Of a stretch of 64,000 nt of DNA, positions 16,401-25,153 are shown piece by piece. Numbering within the stretch: the first letter of the stretch is position 1; each line of letters opens with the position of its first letter. The translations under genes and the position numbers were made by a program. The notes under the pieces were generated by a model. That model made no database searches. It worked only from the letters and a program-made list of their open reading frames with translations, and was not told the DNA's origin. Origin of the DNA: Acidobacteria bacterium AB60 (GTDB lineage: Bacteria > Acidobacteriota > Terriglobia > Terriglobales > Acidobacteriaceae); the NCBI GenBank assembly GCA_008682415.1, contig VANK01000017.1, positions 49,802-113,801 on the forward strand. The letters run 5' to 3'.

Positions 16401-17006
16401 CTACCCTCGGGCTTCGATGTGCCCGCGATTCACGGAGACCCGGAGAGCATGCCGCTGCTGGACTACGCCGAGGCTCTCTCGGCAGCGCGGCTGTACCCGA
16501 CAGACGCTGCGTTTACGCTCACAGCCGCGTTGCTGATCAAGCTAGGCTTTGGACCACAGATCGAACCGCTGCTGTTTCAAAATTCGACGGCGTTGCGCAA
16601 TGAGGACGTATCGGACCTGTTTGAGGCGGCCCGCGGGAGGTTTGTACCGGGCCAGAGAGTCATGGTGGTGCTGGGGGGATCGCCGGACACGCGCGTGGTG
16701 CTGGGCGAGAACGATTTTGTGAGCACGAGGAAGGGCGAGGGTTCGCATGCGGGGACGTGGACGGTTTCGCAAACGAATGCGGTGTACCCGGTCCATACGA
16801 CCGACATAGCGAGCATTCGCATTGCGCAGATTCCTAATGCGCCTCCGATCGTGGACAGCCTCGCGTTCACGCTGGAGATCCACGATGAGGATGTGCCGCC
16901 GACGTCACTGTGGCCGGTTCAGATCATCCTCCTTGGCATTCCGCCGGTGGGCACGCCGGCCACGCTGGACGATGCAGTGGCGATGGCCAAGCCGAACGTT
17001 GCGTGA
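13497..17006 (+). CDS. Large KAP-like P-loop NTPase with membrane segments
   Basis: A 1169-residue protein, GTG start at 13497. Walker A is GHRGAGKTT (57-65) and a Walker B-like segment is APVFVIDELDK (~385-395). Two hydrophobic segments (about 301-320 and 323-343) lie between them. Membrane helices inserted between Walker A and B are a hallmark of KAP NTPases (Kidins220/ARMS, PifA), several of which act in phage exclusion or signalling. The next ~750 residues are helical and charged, with no domain I recognise; the last ~150 look beta-rich (VMVVLGGSPDTRVVLGENDF..LAFTLEIHDED). Function unknown; an envelope-linked sensor or defence role is inference. Confidence 0.7.
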   Translation: MAITYTAPSEPLAGPPGGETAATPPVIAATLARRRLLDIIERYCRRQIAGRSVLIAGHRGAGKTTLVKSAIEELRGRQHLGQAAIPLYVQIHGPDLLGGETVLGPQGDSAQSAAKPADGSPGTASGPNPTPAAGPAPADGTTKQKDRDEIDQALTSLRVLTIALHRAFVTDLGWSFERGVSPQQLEEARRPHKRRSDDLQELAAQLRLDFDDLVETDGLRWMWDRAGFLDQGVLRRDVSAEETGTRYFSKQGLLEIVAASCVSDSYARSVAKIDDADKFKAEAEVRQTHEIEKLAEKKELMNAVAGILAGGVAGGGAALAKNGPLAGLLFVVSAVVTTLLLNYTSVRSRSRTRSREKNIQWDRSVASLDLMLPLSIARVLDAGRAPVFVIDELDKVNEIEEKLERLINRLKHIVADRALFCFLVDRTYFERIQTISRVEPQRKEHTFFSERLYVIATPGQWRAYLQTILKAGTTPEDRLDLLALTYVLLARSKMHAIDLRREIEALPRNETSPSLLDLPDLRGPDLYRNLIYMQAVVEFVLEEDAVKRRLQRDPNFAQSMHDALYYLLRQWEQDKPPEVRPEKVEAYLQARMGTNESRRRVAQEGDGKGEAAGEEDDADRASLLSEVDFSGLFNSVLQAANLLSDHESFKTSIQDKVAKKTFGSEWTAVVDMIPAHPLLQKVGEEWHWKYDINANAVEVPEPEAVVGAAPAVLKPAAVQQDPVADTLNVIQEVEQVDAAIRFYTNDRLTLESLGSELRLLPVAPTYATFQACASQYRANAGAGPVEQTYASLTSDKSMIQEYAGLVRGSLAAMKRTILLGEFLSCERHRVRTDGPDQAGAPGSRLRSDMLRFVARNLDFARLRTPQIDAMLVEFDREFEKDESLVAAAFRLVHDRPAPLDRAWIQQFPLGINHAYQKVLPLILREAGDEDWVNAYFRGRANAMILHLRNRQPLRRLSLRDLRVLVTARLPSGFDVPAIHGDPESMPLLDYAEALSAARLYPTDAAFTLTAALLIKLGFGPQIEPLLFQNSTALRNEDVSDLFEAARGRFVPGQRVMVVLGGSPDTRVVLGENDFVSTRKGEGSHAGTWTVSQTNAVYPVHTTDIASIRIAQIPNAPPIVDSLAFTLEIHDEDVPPTSLWPVQIILLGIPPVGTPATLDDAVAMAKPNVA

Positions 17007-17022
17007 GGCCGCGCCGGCGCGA

Positions 17023-19596
17023 TCAGCCAGTGATTTCGAGGTTGGTTGAGGCTCCGTCGAGGCCGGGCGACTCGGTTTTCAGCTCCACCGTACCGGGCTT
17101 TCCGGTGGGGCGTACCACGACCATGCACTCGCCATGGAAGGTGTTGCGGCGGGGCTGACGGAAGCTGGCCACCTCTTTGGGGTTGGCGTTGCCGACGGCT
17201 GCGATCTCCGCGGGGCCGGTGAGGCTGAAGCTGACAGGGACGACGGCGTCAGGAACGGCAAGGCCGGTCTCGTCGACGACCTGCACGAGAACATAGCTGA
17301 GGTCGTCGCGCGTGGCGCGGAGGCGGGGGCGATCGGGACGGAGCCGCAGCTTGCGCGGCGGCCCGGCGGTGCTGAAGGAGATCATGGCGATCTCGCGGTC
17401 CTGGTGGTGGGCGACGGCGCGCAGCTTGCCCGGAGCGTAGGGCACGGTGAACACGGCGGTGAGCGCGTCTTTTTCAGTGAGCGATTTAGAACCGATCTGG
17501 CGGTTATCGAGGAAGAGAGTGACCTTTTCCGCGCGGGTGTAGACGCGCACGGTGAGGGGCGTGCCCTCGAGGCCCGGCCAGGTCCAGCTGCGCAGCTCAT
17601 CGCTCCATCCCCATCGGGAGACAGTTTCTTTCCAGCGGTCGGGAGCGGGTCGCTGCACGGCCATCTCGATGGGACTGCGATGCCACACGACGTCGCGGAA
17701 CCAGGATTGCGGCTTTTTGCTGCCGATGAGGTCGATGTCGCCGCAATAGGAGTTGAACCAGGGATAGGGTGGGGAGAAGACGTCGCGGGCGTCGCCGGAG
17801 ACGAGGGTGACGTGACCGATGCCGGATTCGCCAAGATAGTCGATGGCGGTCCAGACGAAGTCGCCGAGGACGAAGCTGCTTTTTTCCACAGCCTGCCAGT
17901 TCTGAAAAGCCTCGTTGGGGAAGGACTCGGTGCCCATCATGACGCGGTCAGGGTATTTGGCGTGGTCCGGCTCGTACTGGGCCCACTGGTAGTTGTAGCC
18001 GCCCACGTCGAGGTAGGTGAAGGCGGGCTGCATGTCCGCCCAGGTCTGCTTGGGGTGGTCCCAGGGGTGGCAGATCGCGGCGGTGACGGGACGGGTGGGA
18101 TCGAGTTTGTGGGCGAGGGCCTGGAGAGATTTGCCGATTTCGACGCCGTGGGGTTCGGCGCGCTCGTTGATCTCGTTGCCGATGCTCCAGAAGGCGACGC
18201 AGGGGTGGTTACGATCGCGCAGAATCATGGACTGAAGATCGCGCTGCGACCAGTCTTTGAAGTAGAGATGATAATCCTGGGGATTTTTGTTGCCGGATTC
18301 CCAGCAGTCGAAGGCCTCGTCGATGACGACCATGCCGAGGCGATCGCAGGCGTCGAGGAAGTCGGGCGAAGGGGGATTGTGGCTGGTGCGGATGGCGTTG
18401 TAGCCGCTGGCCTTGAGGGTTTCGACGCGACGCTCCTCCGCGCGGGGGATGCAGGCCGAGCCGAGGAGACCGTTGTCATGGTGGACGCAGCCGCCCTGCA
18501 GCTTGAGGGGATCGCCGTTGATGCGCAGGCCCTGCGCGGCGTCGATCTCGATTTTGCGGATGCCGGTGGCGAGAGAGGCGAAGCCGGCGGGCTGATTGTC
18601 GGATTCGAGAAGGACCTCAGCGCGGTAGAGGTTGGGTTCGGCAGGCGACCAGAGCTTTGGGTTGGCGAGCTTGAGGATGCAGGCGGCTGTGGCGCCAGCG
18701 CTGGCCGGGACGGCGAGGGACGCCTGCGTCTCCGCGGCGGTTGCTCCGGTGTTGTCGAGGAGGCGGACACGGACCGTGGCTTTGCGGGCTGCGGGCCGTG
18801 CGTTCTCGGCGGTGACGTCGATGTTGACCTGCGCAGAATCTTTGGCGACCTGGGGCGTGGTGATGCTCACGCCGTATTGCAGAATGCGGAGATCGCCGGA
18901 GACGGCGAGCGAGACTTTGCGGAAGATGCCTGAGCCGGAGTACCAGCGGGAGTTGCGGCCGGTGTTGTCGACTTTTACTACAAGTGTGTTCGGGCCGTCT
19001 TTGAGATGGGGCGTGAGGTCGTAAGCGAAGGGAGTGTAGCCGTAGGGGTGATTGCCGAGGTGGGCGCCGTTGATCCAGACGTCGGAGTTCATGTAGACGC
19101 CTTCGAAGCGCAGCTCGGCTTTGCCGTTCTGGGGGAGCTGAGGCTTATCGAAGGTCTTGCGATACCAGCCGATGCCCCCCACGGTCCAGCCGGTGGCGAT
19201 CTGCCCTTCGCTGGCGTAGAAGTCGAAGGGGCCGGTCTTCAGGGGAGGCGTGCCCTGCGTTCCGATGGCGCCGGTATTGAGCGGCTCGGGGCCGGGCAGA
19301 TCTTCGATGGACCAGTCGTGGGGGACGTCGAGGGTGCGCCAGGAGGAGTCGTCGAAGGAGGGGGACTCCGCGCCGGAAGCGTCGCCGCGATGGAAGCGCC
19401 AGTTGTCGTTGAAGGGGAGGGGCGCGAAGGTGGATGGCTCCTGCGGCCAGGATGCGGGCTTCTTCGATTTTTCCGCGGCCGCCGTGGGCACGAGGCTTGC
19501 GGCGGCGACTCCGGCGAGTGCCTGGATGGCTTCCCGCCGGGTCAGTTTGAGTTCGCTGGACTGGTGATCCTGTGTGCTTGCATCGTCTGCGTGCAT
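17023..19596 (-). CDS. Glycoside hydrolase family 2 (beta-galactosidase type), Tat-exported
   Basis: An 857-residue GH2 enzyme that removes terminal beta-linked sugars from oligosaccharides. Order: Tat signal with LTRREAIQALAG (residues ~17-30), sugar-binding domain (SSWRTLDVPHDWSIEDLPG), jelly-roll segment (WINGAHLGNHPYGYTPF), immunoglobulin-like domain, TIM barrel with FNAIR-type SGYNAIRTSHNPPS. The acid/base Glu is in WSIGNEINE (~473), the nucleophile in MGTESFPNE (~555). C-terminal domains resemble DUF4982 and a GH2 Ig fold. It is convergent with the KAP-like gene, 16 bp apart. The substrate cannot be fixed from sequence. Confidence 0.92.
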   Translation of the reverse strand: MHADDASTQDHQSSELKLTRREAIQALAGVAAASLVPTAAAEKSKKPASWPQEPSTFAPLPFNDNWRFHRGDASGAESPSFDDSSWRTLDVPHDWSIEDLPGPEPLNTGAIGTQGTPPLKTGPFDFYASEGQIATGWTVGGIGWYRKTFDKPQLPQNGKAELRFEGVYMNSDVWINGAHLGNHPYGYTPFAYDLTPHLKDGPNTLVVKVDNTGRNSRWYSGSGIFRKVSLAVSGDLRILQYGVSITTPQVAKDSAQVNIDVTAENARPAARKATVRVRLLDNTGATAAETQASLAVPASAGATAACILKLANPKLWSPAEPNLYRAEVLLESDNQPAGFASLATGIRKIEIDAAQGLRINGDPLKLQGGCVHHDNGLLGSACIPRAEERRVETLKASGYNAIRTSHNPPSPDFLDACDRLGMVVIDEAFDCWESGNKNPQDYHLYFKDWSQRDLQSMILRDRNHPCVAFWSIGNEINERAEPHGVEIGKSLQALAHKLDPTRPVTAAICHPWDHPKQTWADMQPAFTYLDVGGYNYQWAQYEPDHAKYPDRVMMGTESFPNEAFQNWQAVEKSSFVLGDFVWTAIDYLGESGIGHVTLVSGDARDVFSPPYPWFNSYCGDIDLIGSKKPQSWFRDVVWHRSPIEMAVQRPAPDRWKETVSRWGWSDELRSWTWPGLEGTPLTVRVYTRAEKVTLFLDNRQIGSKSLTEKDALTAVFTVPYAPGKLRAVAHHQDREIAMISFSTAGPPRKLRLRPDRPRLRATRDDLSYVLVQVVDETGLAVPDAVVPVSFSLTGPAEIAAVGNANPKEVASFRQPRRNTFHGECMVVVRPTGKPGTVELKTESPGLDGASTNLEITG

Positions 19597-19663
19597 TGGC
19601 CCGCTCCCGTTGCGGATGGCAACTCACCATCGTACTGGAGCGGGCCGGAGGGTTGAGGAGGAT

Positions 19664-20200
19664 CTACTTGACGCCCTTGTCGGGGTTCCAGGAGCCCTGC
19701 AGCTTGCGGACGTAGAGGATCTGGCCGACGTGGTAGGCGTTGTGGGCGCCGATGTGGGCGATGAGGGAGGCATTTTCGGCGAGCTTGGCGTCATCGGCCT
19801 GCTGCACGGCGGTCTCCCAGTCGGCGAGGACCTGGTTGAGCTTCTTGACCAGGTCGTCCCATTCGGCGGCGGAGAACTTGTCGAAGGTCTCGTTGTTGTT
19901 GCCATCGAAGGCGGGCGGCTTTTCACCCTTGAAGCGCATGAGAGAACGCTGGTCCCAGTACCAGATGTGGTAGGCGAGCTGTCCGACGGAGTGGGCGTCT
20001 TTGCCGGCGGGCTTCCACTGGGCCTGCTCGGCGGTGAGGCCGTCGACGGCGATGGAGACGGGCACGAACCAGTCTTCGGCGTTGTGCGTGGTGCGGAGCT
20101 GTTCCAGCAGCACACCGCGCAGATCGGTGGGCGCTTTTTTGTCCTGTGCGAAGACGAGGGCAGGGATCGCGAGCAACAGCAACAACGCGGGCTTCTTCAT
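19664..20200 (-). CDS. DinB-like protein with signal peptide
   Basis: A 178-residue protein. An N-terminal signal peptide (MKKPALLLLLAIPALVFAQ) is followed by a DinB/YfiT four-helix bundle with the three metal-ligand histidines of the family suggested by TTHNAEDW, YHIWYWDQ and HNAYHVGQI. DinB proteins are often thiol transferases or of unknown role; export is typical of acidobacterial members. It lies 67 nt upstream of the GH2 gene on the same strand and could share its transcript. Confidence 0.85.
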   Translation of the reverse strand: MKKPALLLLLAIPALVFAQDKKAPTDLRGVLLEQLRTTHNAEDWFVPVSIAVDGLTAEQAQWKPAGKDAHSVGQLAYHIWYWDQRSLMRFKGEKPPAFDGNNNETFDKFSAAEWDDLVKKLNQVLADWETAVQQADDAKLAENASLIAHIGAHNAYHVGQILYVRKLQGSWNPDKGVK

Positions 20201-20380
20201 GGGTTGTACCCCTCGAGGAATGTGATGAGCGGAGTATAGCCGGGGGAGGGGCGGGGCGGCGCTCCGGCTGATGGCGCGGGGAAACCGGCTGGGAACTTCG
20301 AGGGGAGTTGCGAGGGACGAGTTGGGTGTTGCGCGGGATGAGGCGCGCGGGAGGGAAAAGAGGGGCGAGGTCCGGCTGCC

Positions 20381-20409
20381 CTGATCCAGGCTTTCGGGGC
20401 CTGGATCAG
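20381..20409 (-). terminator. Hairpin downstream of the gene at 20464
   Basis: Perfect 11-bp stem CTGATCCAGGC / GCCTGGATCAG with a 7-base loop, 55 nt after the stop. No T run, so a Rho-independent role is uncertain. Confidence 0.4.
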
Positions 20410-20463
20410 AGACACTGCGCGGATCAGGATGCCCGCTGCGCGGGGGAGCCGCGGCGCGGGGTA

Positions 20464-21420
20464 CTAGTCGTCATCGTCGTCGTGCACCTTGCGGAGGGTG
20501 GCGACGGAGACGTGCGGCCAGCTCAGGCCGTTGAAGTTGAGCAGGACGGTCTGGGTGTACTGGAGCTGGAGGCGGACGTCGTCCTTGTCTTTGCCCTGCA
20601 CGGTCTCGATCCAGAAGATGGCGTCCATCTGCGCGGCTTTGGCATTGGGGCCGCCGGCGGCGCCGTCGAGGAAGGCGATGTTGGAGGTTCCGCCGCCTGA
20701 CGTGGGGGGATTGAGATCGGTGGTGGAGATGCGGAGGACGGTGGTGGAGGTGATGGTCTGGCCGGCGATGGCGTTGGTGAGCACCACGTTGGGATTGTTG
20801 ACCATGGCCTGGGTGACGTGGGGGATGTCGGCCGGCGGCGTGCGGAAGGTGGTGGGTACGCCGAGGTTGGTCTCAGGGAAGGCGATGGGCGTATGCGGGG
20901 GGTTGATGAGGAATGGGGTGATGCTGGCGGGATTGATCACCGGTCCGCCGTTGACGGTGAAGGCGGTTCCCTGGGCGACCAGCGAGGTTCCGTGGGGGAT
21001 GTTGGCAAGGCGGGCCACGGTGGCGGGATCGGTGGGATTGGTGGTGCTGGGGACGGTCACCCAGATGCCGGGCTCGATGTGAATGCCGGAGGGCTTGCCG
21101 TTGGTGAGCACGTTCACGTCATTGATCTTCTGCAGGTAGGTGGCGCCGTGCAGATTGATGTCGGCCTGCAGGAAGCCGCGATTGGGGATGTCGCCGGGGA
21201 TCTCCATGAACTGGAGGGTCTCCTGGGTCTCGTTGAGTTCGAGGAAGCGATCCTGGCTGCCGTGGAAGGGACGCCAGATCTGGTTGAAGCCGGTTCCCTT
21301 CCAGGTTCCGACGAGTTGTGCCAGTGGTCCGAGGGGGCTTACTCCGGGCGCGAGCTGGGGTTCGATCTTCCCCGAGACAGATGTGATCTGAAAGTCTTCA
21401 ATGGTGAGTTGTCGTCTCAT
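20464..21420 (-). CDS. Predicted heme- or ligand-binding beta-barrel protein
   Basis: A 318-residue protein with no signal peptide. The N-terminal half has LGPLAQLVGTWKGTGFNQIWRP (about 30-51, a THAP4/nitrobindin-like opening) and FLELNETQETLQF, so a lipocalin- or nitrobindin-like barrel is likely. The middle is proline/threonine-rich (PHTPIAFPETNLGVPTTF). The C-terminus ends in five aspartates. Function unknown. The next 457 bp upstream (21421-21878) hold only short direct repeats (GCGATGCGCCAGGG-like) and no gene I can support. Confidence 0.6.
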   Translation of the reverse strand: MRRQLTIEDFQITSVSGKIEPQLAPGVSPLGPLAQLVGTWKGTGFNQIWRPFHGSQDRFLELNETQETLQFMEIPGDIPNRGFLQADINLHGATYLQKINDVNVLTNGKPSGIHIEPGIWVTVPSTTNPTDPATVARLANIPHGTSLVAQGTAFTVNGGPVINPASITPFLINPPHTPIAFPETNLGVPTTFRTPPADIPHVTQAMVNNPNVVLTNAIAGQTITSTTVLRISTTDLNPPTSGGGTSNIAFLDGAAGGPNAKAAQMDAIFWIETVQGKDKDDVRLQLQYTQTVLLNFNGLSWPHVSVATLRKVHDDDDD

Positions 21421-21878
21421 GTTGACCTCCTCCTGGGTGGGAGTGGGTTTGCAGAGTTATTCCGGGGCAATGGAATCTGGGGGAGCTGCGGGAGATCCGG
21501 GAAATCATCAGAGGGGAAACCGATGCGGCGGGCACGGGTGAGCCTGCTGCCCCGCGCTACCTCGTTGGCCCTGACCGCGTTGAGGCCCGATACGTTCTGC
21601 GAGGCATAGTGGCTGGTCTGTGCGGAGCGTTACATCCAAAGGCAATTGTGCGTGCTGGAATATCAATTACACCGCTGAAATCGAGGGTTCGGGCGCGCGC
21701 ATTTGGCACACCACAAAAAGCCCGCGGCGGAGAGTCGAGCATCCTATGACATCAGCAGGAAGTTTGCCGGCATTTCATGAGCGCAACGGATTGCAGCAAC
21801 AGTGCGTGATGGCGATGCGCCAGGGGGCCATGCGCCAGGGCTGAGTTGGATATCGGCTAGCTAGAAGGAGCGAGATAG
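21421..21878. other. 457-bp gap, no gene seen
   Basis: Contains a short duplicated CATGCGCCAGGG/GATGCGCCAGGG motif at 21813-21842 and AAGGAG before the gene at 21879. Open frames through it lack starts, ribosome sites or coding bias. Confidence 0.6.
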
Positions 21879-22199
21879 ATGAAGACCAAGGTGCGATATG
21901 AAATCGTGGCGGTCGAGGAGACGGTCGGCGATGTGTGCGGGAAGCCGAATCATGCCACGGCGGCGTCGGGCCACCGCAACGGCGTGGATTATTGCCTGAC
22001 CTGCGAGCTGGAGAAGGAACTGGTTGAGGCCAACATGAAGCTGGAGCGGCTGGCCACGGTAGCGAGCTGGCTGCAGCACATTCAAACCAGCGTGCAGGCA
22101 AGCGGCTGGGAGACGGCGGGCGATCTGTATCGCGGCAAGCAGCTGTTTCTTCCGCAGGATCTGCTGAACCAGATCGACACGGCGCTGGACGGGATCTAG
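21879..22199 (+). CDS. Small conserved-looking protein of unknown function
   Basis: 106 residues, start supported by AAGGAGCGAGATAG just upstream. The N-terminus has CGKPNHA and YCLTCELEKEL, with three Cys and one His that could bind zinc. The remainder is helical and amphipathic (LVEANMKLERLATVASWLQH). No family recognised. It is a single gene. Confidence 0.6.
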   Translation: MKTKVRYEIVAVEETVGDVCGKPNHATAASGHRNGVDYCLTCELEKELVEANMKLERLATVASWLQHIQTSVQASGWETAGDLYRGKQLFLPQDLLNQIDTALDGI

Positions 22200-22378
22200 G
22201 CATCGGCCTGGACCGGGGCCGAGCAGCACCGGCGGCGATGCGCCTGATTGGCGATGCGCCTGGTTGCGGAGCTGCGGGTGGGCTCCGTTTGATGGGGCGC
22301 GGAGGCCGGTTGAGAACCTTCACTTAGGCAAGTGCGGCGCGGTCGTGGGGTAATCGATGTCATTGTGCGGAGGCCGCA

Positions 22379-23197
22379 ATGAATCGAACCTTGCAACCTG
22401 CCCTTGCTTTATTTGCGATCGGAATCCTGGCAATGGGCGTGCTGGCCCTGGTGGTGGGCGACTTTGCGATGGGCTGGCAGCCAGTGGCTCCGTGGGTGCC
22501 GGGGCGGACGGCGCTGGCCTATGCGGCGGCCGTGCTGATGGTGGTATGCGGCGCTGGAATTCTATTCGAAGCGACGGCGAAGGCCGCGATGCGGGTGCTG
22601 TTTGCGTACCTGATTGTGTGGATGCTGCTGAAGGTGCCCGCGCTGGTGGTGGCTCCGCAGATTGAGGGCGTGTGGCTGGGGTTCGGCGAGCTGGCCATGC
22701 TGATGAGCGGTGGCTGGGTGCTGTTCGCGCGCCTGGAGGGACCGACCGACGGGTGGCTCAGCTTTGCCACCGGCGATCGGGGAGTGAGGCTGGCCCAGAG
22801 GTTCTACGGGCTGTGGGTGGTGCCGGTGGGATTGTCGCACCTGATGTATACGCCGCAGACGGTTACGCTGGTCCCGGCGTGGTTGCCGGGGAAGGTCTTC
22901 TGGGCCGATCTGACGGGTGTGGGGCAGATGGCGTGCGGGCTGGGGCTGCTGATCGGCGTGCTGCCGCGCGTCGCAGCTATCGCAGAGGCAATCCAGGTCA
23001 GCCTCTTTGCGCTCCTCGTCTGGCTTCCCCGGACGCTGGAACATCCTCAGACTCGTCTGCCGTGGACGGCCTTCTGGATCACCTGGGTGATCGCGGCGGC
23101 TGGCTGGTGCGTCGCGCAAAGCGTGAGACGCAGAGATCAGCTGTCAGAGATCAGAGATCAGCGAAAGCAGGAGCCTATGCGGGCAGGCAGCTTTTAA
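22379..23197 (+). CDS. DoxX-like membrane protein
   Basis: A 272-residue protein with about seven membrane segments and a DoxX-type pattern of short helices (MNRTLQPALALFAIGILAMG; LPGKVFWADLTGVGQMACGL). The last ~25 residues are hydrophilic and encoded by a CAGAGAT heptamer array (DQLSEIRDQR), so the C-terminus may have been extended by repeat expansion. Role unknown. Confidence 0.65.
   Translation: MNRTLQPALALFAIGILAMGVLALVVGDFAMGWQPVAPWVPGRTALAYAAAVLMVVCGAGILFEATAKAAMRVLFAYLIVWMLLKVPALVVAPQIEGVWLGFGELAMLMSGGWVLFARLEGPTDGWLSFATGDRGVRLAQRFYGLWVVPVGLSHLMYTPQTVTLVPAWLPGKVFWADLTGVGQMACGLGLLIGVLPRVAAIAEAIQVSLFALLVWLPRTLEHPQTRLPWTAFWITWVIAAAGWCVAQSVRRRDQLSEIRDQRKQEPMRAGSF
23131..23163. repeat. 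Heptamer array CAGAGAT
   Basis: About five period-7 units inside the 3' end of the DoxX-like gene, encoding its C-terminal residues. Confidence 0.8.
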
Positions 23198-23200
23198 AGG

Positions 23201-23244
23201 CAGGGAATAGGGAACAGGGAATAGGGAATAGGGAATAGGGAACA
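23201..23244. repeat. Heptamer array GGGAATA/GGGAACA
   Basis: Six units, period 7, directly after the DoxX-like gene and before the convergent wHTH gene. Confidence 0.9.
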
Positions 23245-23272
23245 AAGGCAGCTGCTTGAGGGGGCGAGGCGG

Positions 23273-23821
23273 CTACTTCTTCTCTTTCAGGGAGATCGGC
23301 TTGAGGCGCCAGAACTCCTTGAGGGAAGGATCTTTGGCAGCCATGCGGCGCTGCAGGGTCGCTTGCGTAAAGATGTGGTGCTTGACGGGGCGTCCGAGAA
23401 TGCCGGAGATGCGGTTAAGCGCGGCGTCGATCTTGTTCTCGCTGGCCGCTCCCACCAGGAGCAGCTTGATCTCCGCGGGGATGTGGGTCTTGGAGCGAGG
23501 CACATAGGCGAAGACGGACTCGAGGCCGCGGACCTCGCCGAGGACGGCCGCGAGGGTAGCTTCCACGCCGATGGATTTACCCAGCAACTCAAAGAAAGAA
23601 GCGACTTTAGGGGAATCGGCGTTGAGCCAGTAGTAGAGCTGGCGGCCTTCCGTCTCGGAGCTCACGATGCCGTCTTCTTGGAGGCGGGCGAGCTCGCGGG
23701 AGAGGTTGGTCGGGTCGGCGCCGATGAACTGCGCCAGGCCGCGCACCCAGATGCGGCGGGTGGGGTTCATCTTCAACCAGGTAAGCAGGTCGCGGCGCAG
23801 GCTGGAGCGGATGTTCAGCAT
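23273..23821 (-). CDS. Winged-helix regulator with nucleotidyltransferase-like domain
   Basis: A 182-residue protein. Residues ~1-75 form an ArsR/MarR-like winged helix (RIWVRGLAQFIGADPTNLSR..LQEDGIV). The C-terminal ~90 residues (SVFAYVPRSKTHIPAEIKLLLVG..KIDAALNRISGILGR) resemble the MNT nucleotidyltransferase fold of HEPN/MNT modules, but the usual GSxARGxxxxxSDxD catalytic motif is replaced by VPRSKT..LLLVG, so catalysis is doubtful. No HEPN partner lies beside it. Confidence 0.7.
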   Translation of the reverse strand: MLNIRSSLRRDLLTWLKMNPTRRIWVRGLAQFIGADPTNLSRELARLQEDGIVSSETEGRQLYYWLNADSPKVASFFELLGKSIGVEATLAAVLGEVRGLESVFAYVPRSKTHIPAEIKLLLVGAASENKIDAALNRISGILGRPVKHHIFTQATLQRRMAAKDPSLKEFWRLKPISLKEKK

Positions 23822-24047
23822 TGTGGTTACAGGATACTACGATTGCGGTGATGCCGTAGTTACCCAGCTTGATGCGGTCAGGAGAGTGGACGGGAGCGGA
23901 CCTGGGGCGATCAGCCCGCTCCCCCTGGCTTGCGGCATCAGACGATCCTGGGCCGGGACCGCAAAGGCCGCGGCGGAGCGGAGTTCAAGTAACTGGCAGG
24001 AAACAATTTACCCATTCCGTTACCGACAGTGTGTTTCAATAGAAGAG

Positions 24048-25067
24048 ATGGCTTTACGAAGGCGAGATACGGCTCGGGGCAAGTGGATTCGGGCCACGCG
24101 GAAGGCGCGGGAGTACTCCATGGTGGCGCGGGCGCTGGCGTCCACGTCGCACCCGGTGCTGGCGCAGATTGTGCCGGCACGGTTCTGCAACCTGAGCTGC
24201 GCGTACTGCAATGAATACGACAAGGTGAGCGAGCCTGTCCCCCTGGAGGAGATGTACCGGAGGATCGATGCGCTGGGGCGCCTCGGCACGGCCATGATCG
24301 GGATCTCCGGTGGCGAGCCGCTGACGCACCCGCAGCTCGACGAGATTATTGTGCGCATGCGCCACACGGGCGCGATCGCGGGCATGATCACGAACGGGTA
24401 CCTGCTGAACGCGGAGCGGATCGAGCGGCTGAACCGGGCGGGACTGGACCACATGCAGATCTCGATCGACAACGTGAACCCCGACGAGATCTCCAAGAAG
24501 AGCCTGAAGGTGCTGGACAAGAAGCTGGAGATGCTGGCCGATCATGCCGAGTTCCACGTAAACATCAACTCGGTGGTGGGCGGGGGCATCAAGAATCCGC
24601 AGGATGCGCTGACGATCGGGAAGCGCGCGCTGGAGCTTGGGTTCGAGTCGACGATCGGGATCATCCACGACGGAGACGGGCAGTTGAAGCCGCTGGAGCC
24701 GGCGGAGGCGGAGGTCTACTTCGCGATGACCAATCGCAAGAAGACCAACTACGCGCAGTTCGACAAGTTCCAGGAGGCGATTGTGCAGGGGCGGCCCAAC
24801 GACTGGCGCTGCCGCGCGGGATCGCGCTACCTGTATATCTGCGAGGACGGACTGGTGCACTACTGCAGCCAGCAGCGCGGGTATCCGGGGGTTCCGATTG
24901 CACAGTACACGACCGAGGATGTGAAGCGCGAGTTCCTGACGGCGAAGAGCTGCGCGCCCAACTGCACGATTGGCTGCGTGCACCGCATCAGCCACATCGA
25001 CCACTGGCGGGCGCCGCAGACGAGCATGACGTCGCCGGGAGCGGGCGGGCTGGTGCAGATTACGTAA
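24048..25067 (+). CDS. Radical SAM protein
   Basis: A 339-residue radical SAM enzyme. The [4Fe-4S] triad is CNLSCAYC (about 46-53), with the SAM-binding GGEP in IGISGGEPLTH (~86-96). The C-terminus has more cysteines (CRAG; VHYCSQQ; CAPNCTIGC), suggesting an auxiliary cluster like SPASM/Twitch proteins. Start ATG 24048; an ATG at 24120 with a better GGAG is an alternative. Substrate unknown. Its last 117 bp are duplicated at 27019, beyond a 2-kb insert, and its terminator now lies after the second copy. Confidence 0.85.
   Translation: MALRRRDTARGKWIRATRKAREYSMVARALASTSHPVLAQIVPARFCNLSCAYCNEYDKVSEPVPLEEMYRRIDALGRLGTAMIGISGGEPLTHPQLDEIIVRMRHTGAIAGMITNGYLLNAERIERLNRAGLDHMQISIDNVNPDEISKKSLKVLDKKLEMLADHAEFHVNINSVVGGGIKNPQDALTIGKRALELGFESTIGIIHDGDGQLKPLEPAEAEVYFAMTNRKKTNYAQFDKFQEAIVQGRPNDWRCRAGSRYLYICEDGLVHYCSQQRGYPGVPIAQYTTEDVKREFLTAKSCAPNCTIGCVHRISHIDHWRAPQTSMTSPGAGGLVQIT
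24949..25065 (+). repeat. 3' end of the radical SAM gene, left copy of a 117-bp direct repeat
   Basis: Matches 27019-27135 at 115 of 117 positions. The two differences are third-codon changes (Ile ATT/ATC, His CAC/CAT), and the stop differs (TAA here, TGA there). Confidence 0.95.
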
Positions 25068-25153
25068 ACAGTAATTGCGTGTTGGCTCATAGAGTTCTGC
25101 CAAGCCGGTCGTATCCGAGCTTCCTGATCTAGCCCCCGAAGACGGCGGCATGC

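Noticed and set aside
21700..21725. sigma54 promoter (TGGCACACC)
   Set aside because: The -12 GC element is not at the right distance, and no gene follows within range.
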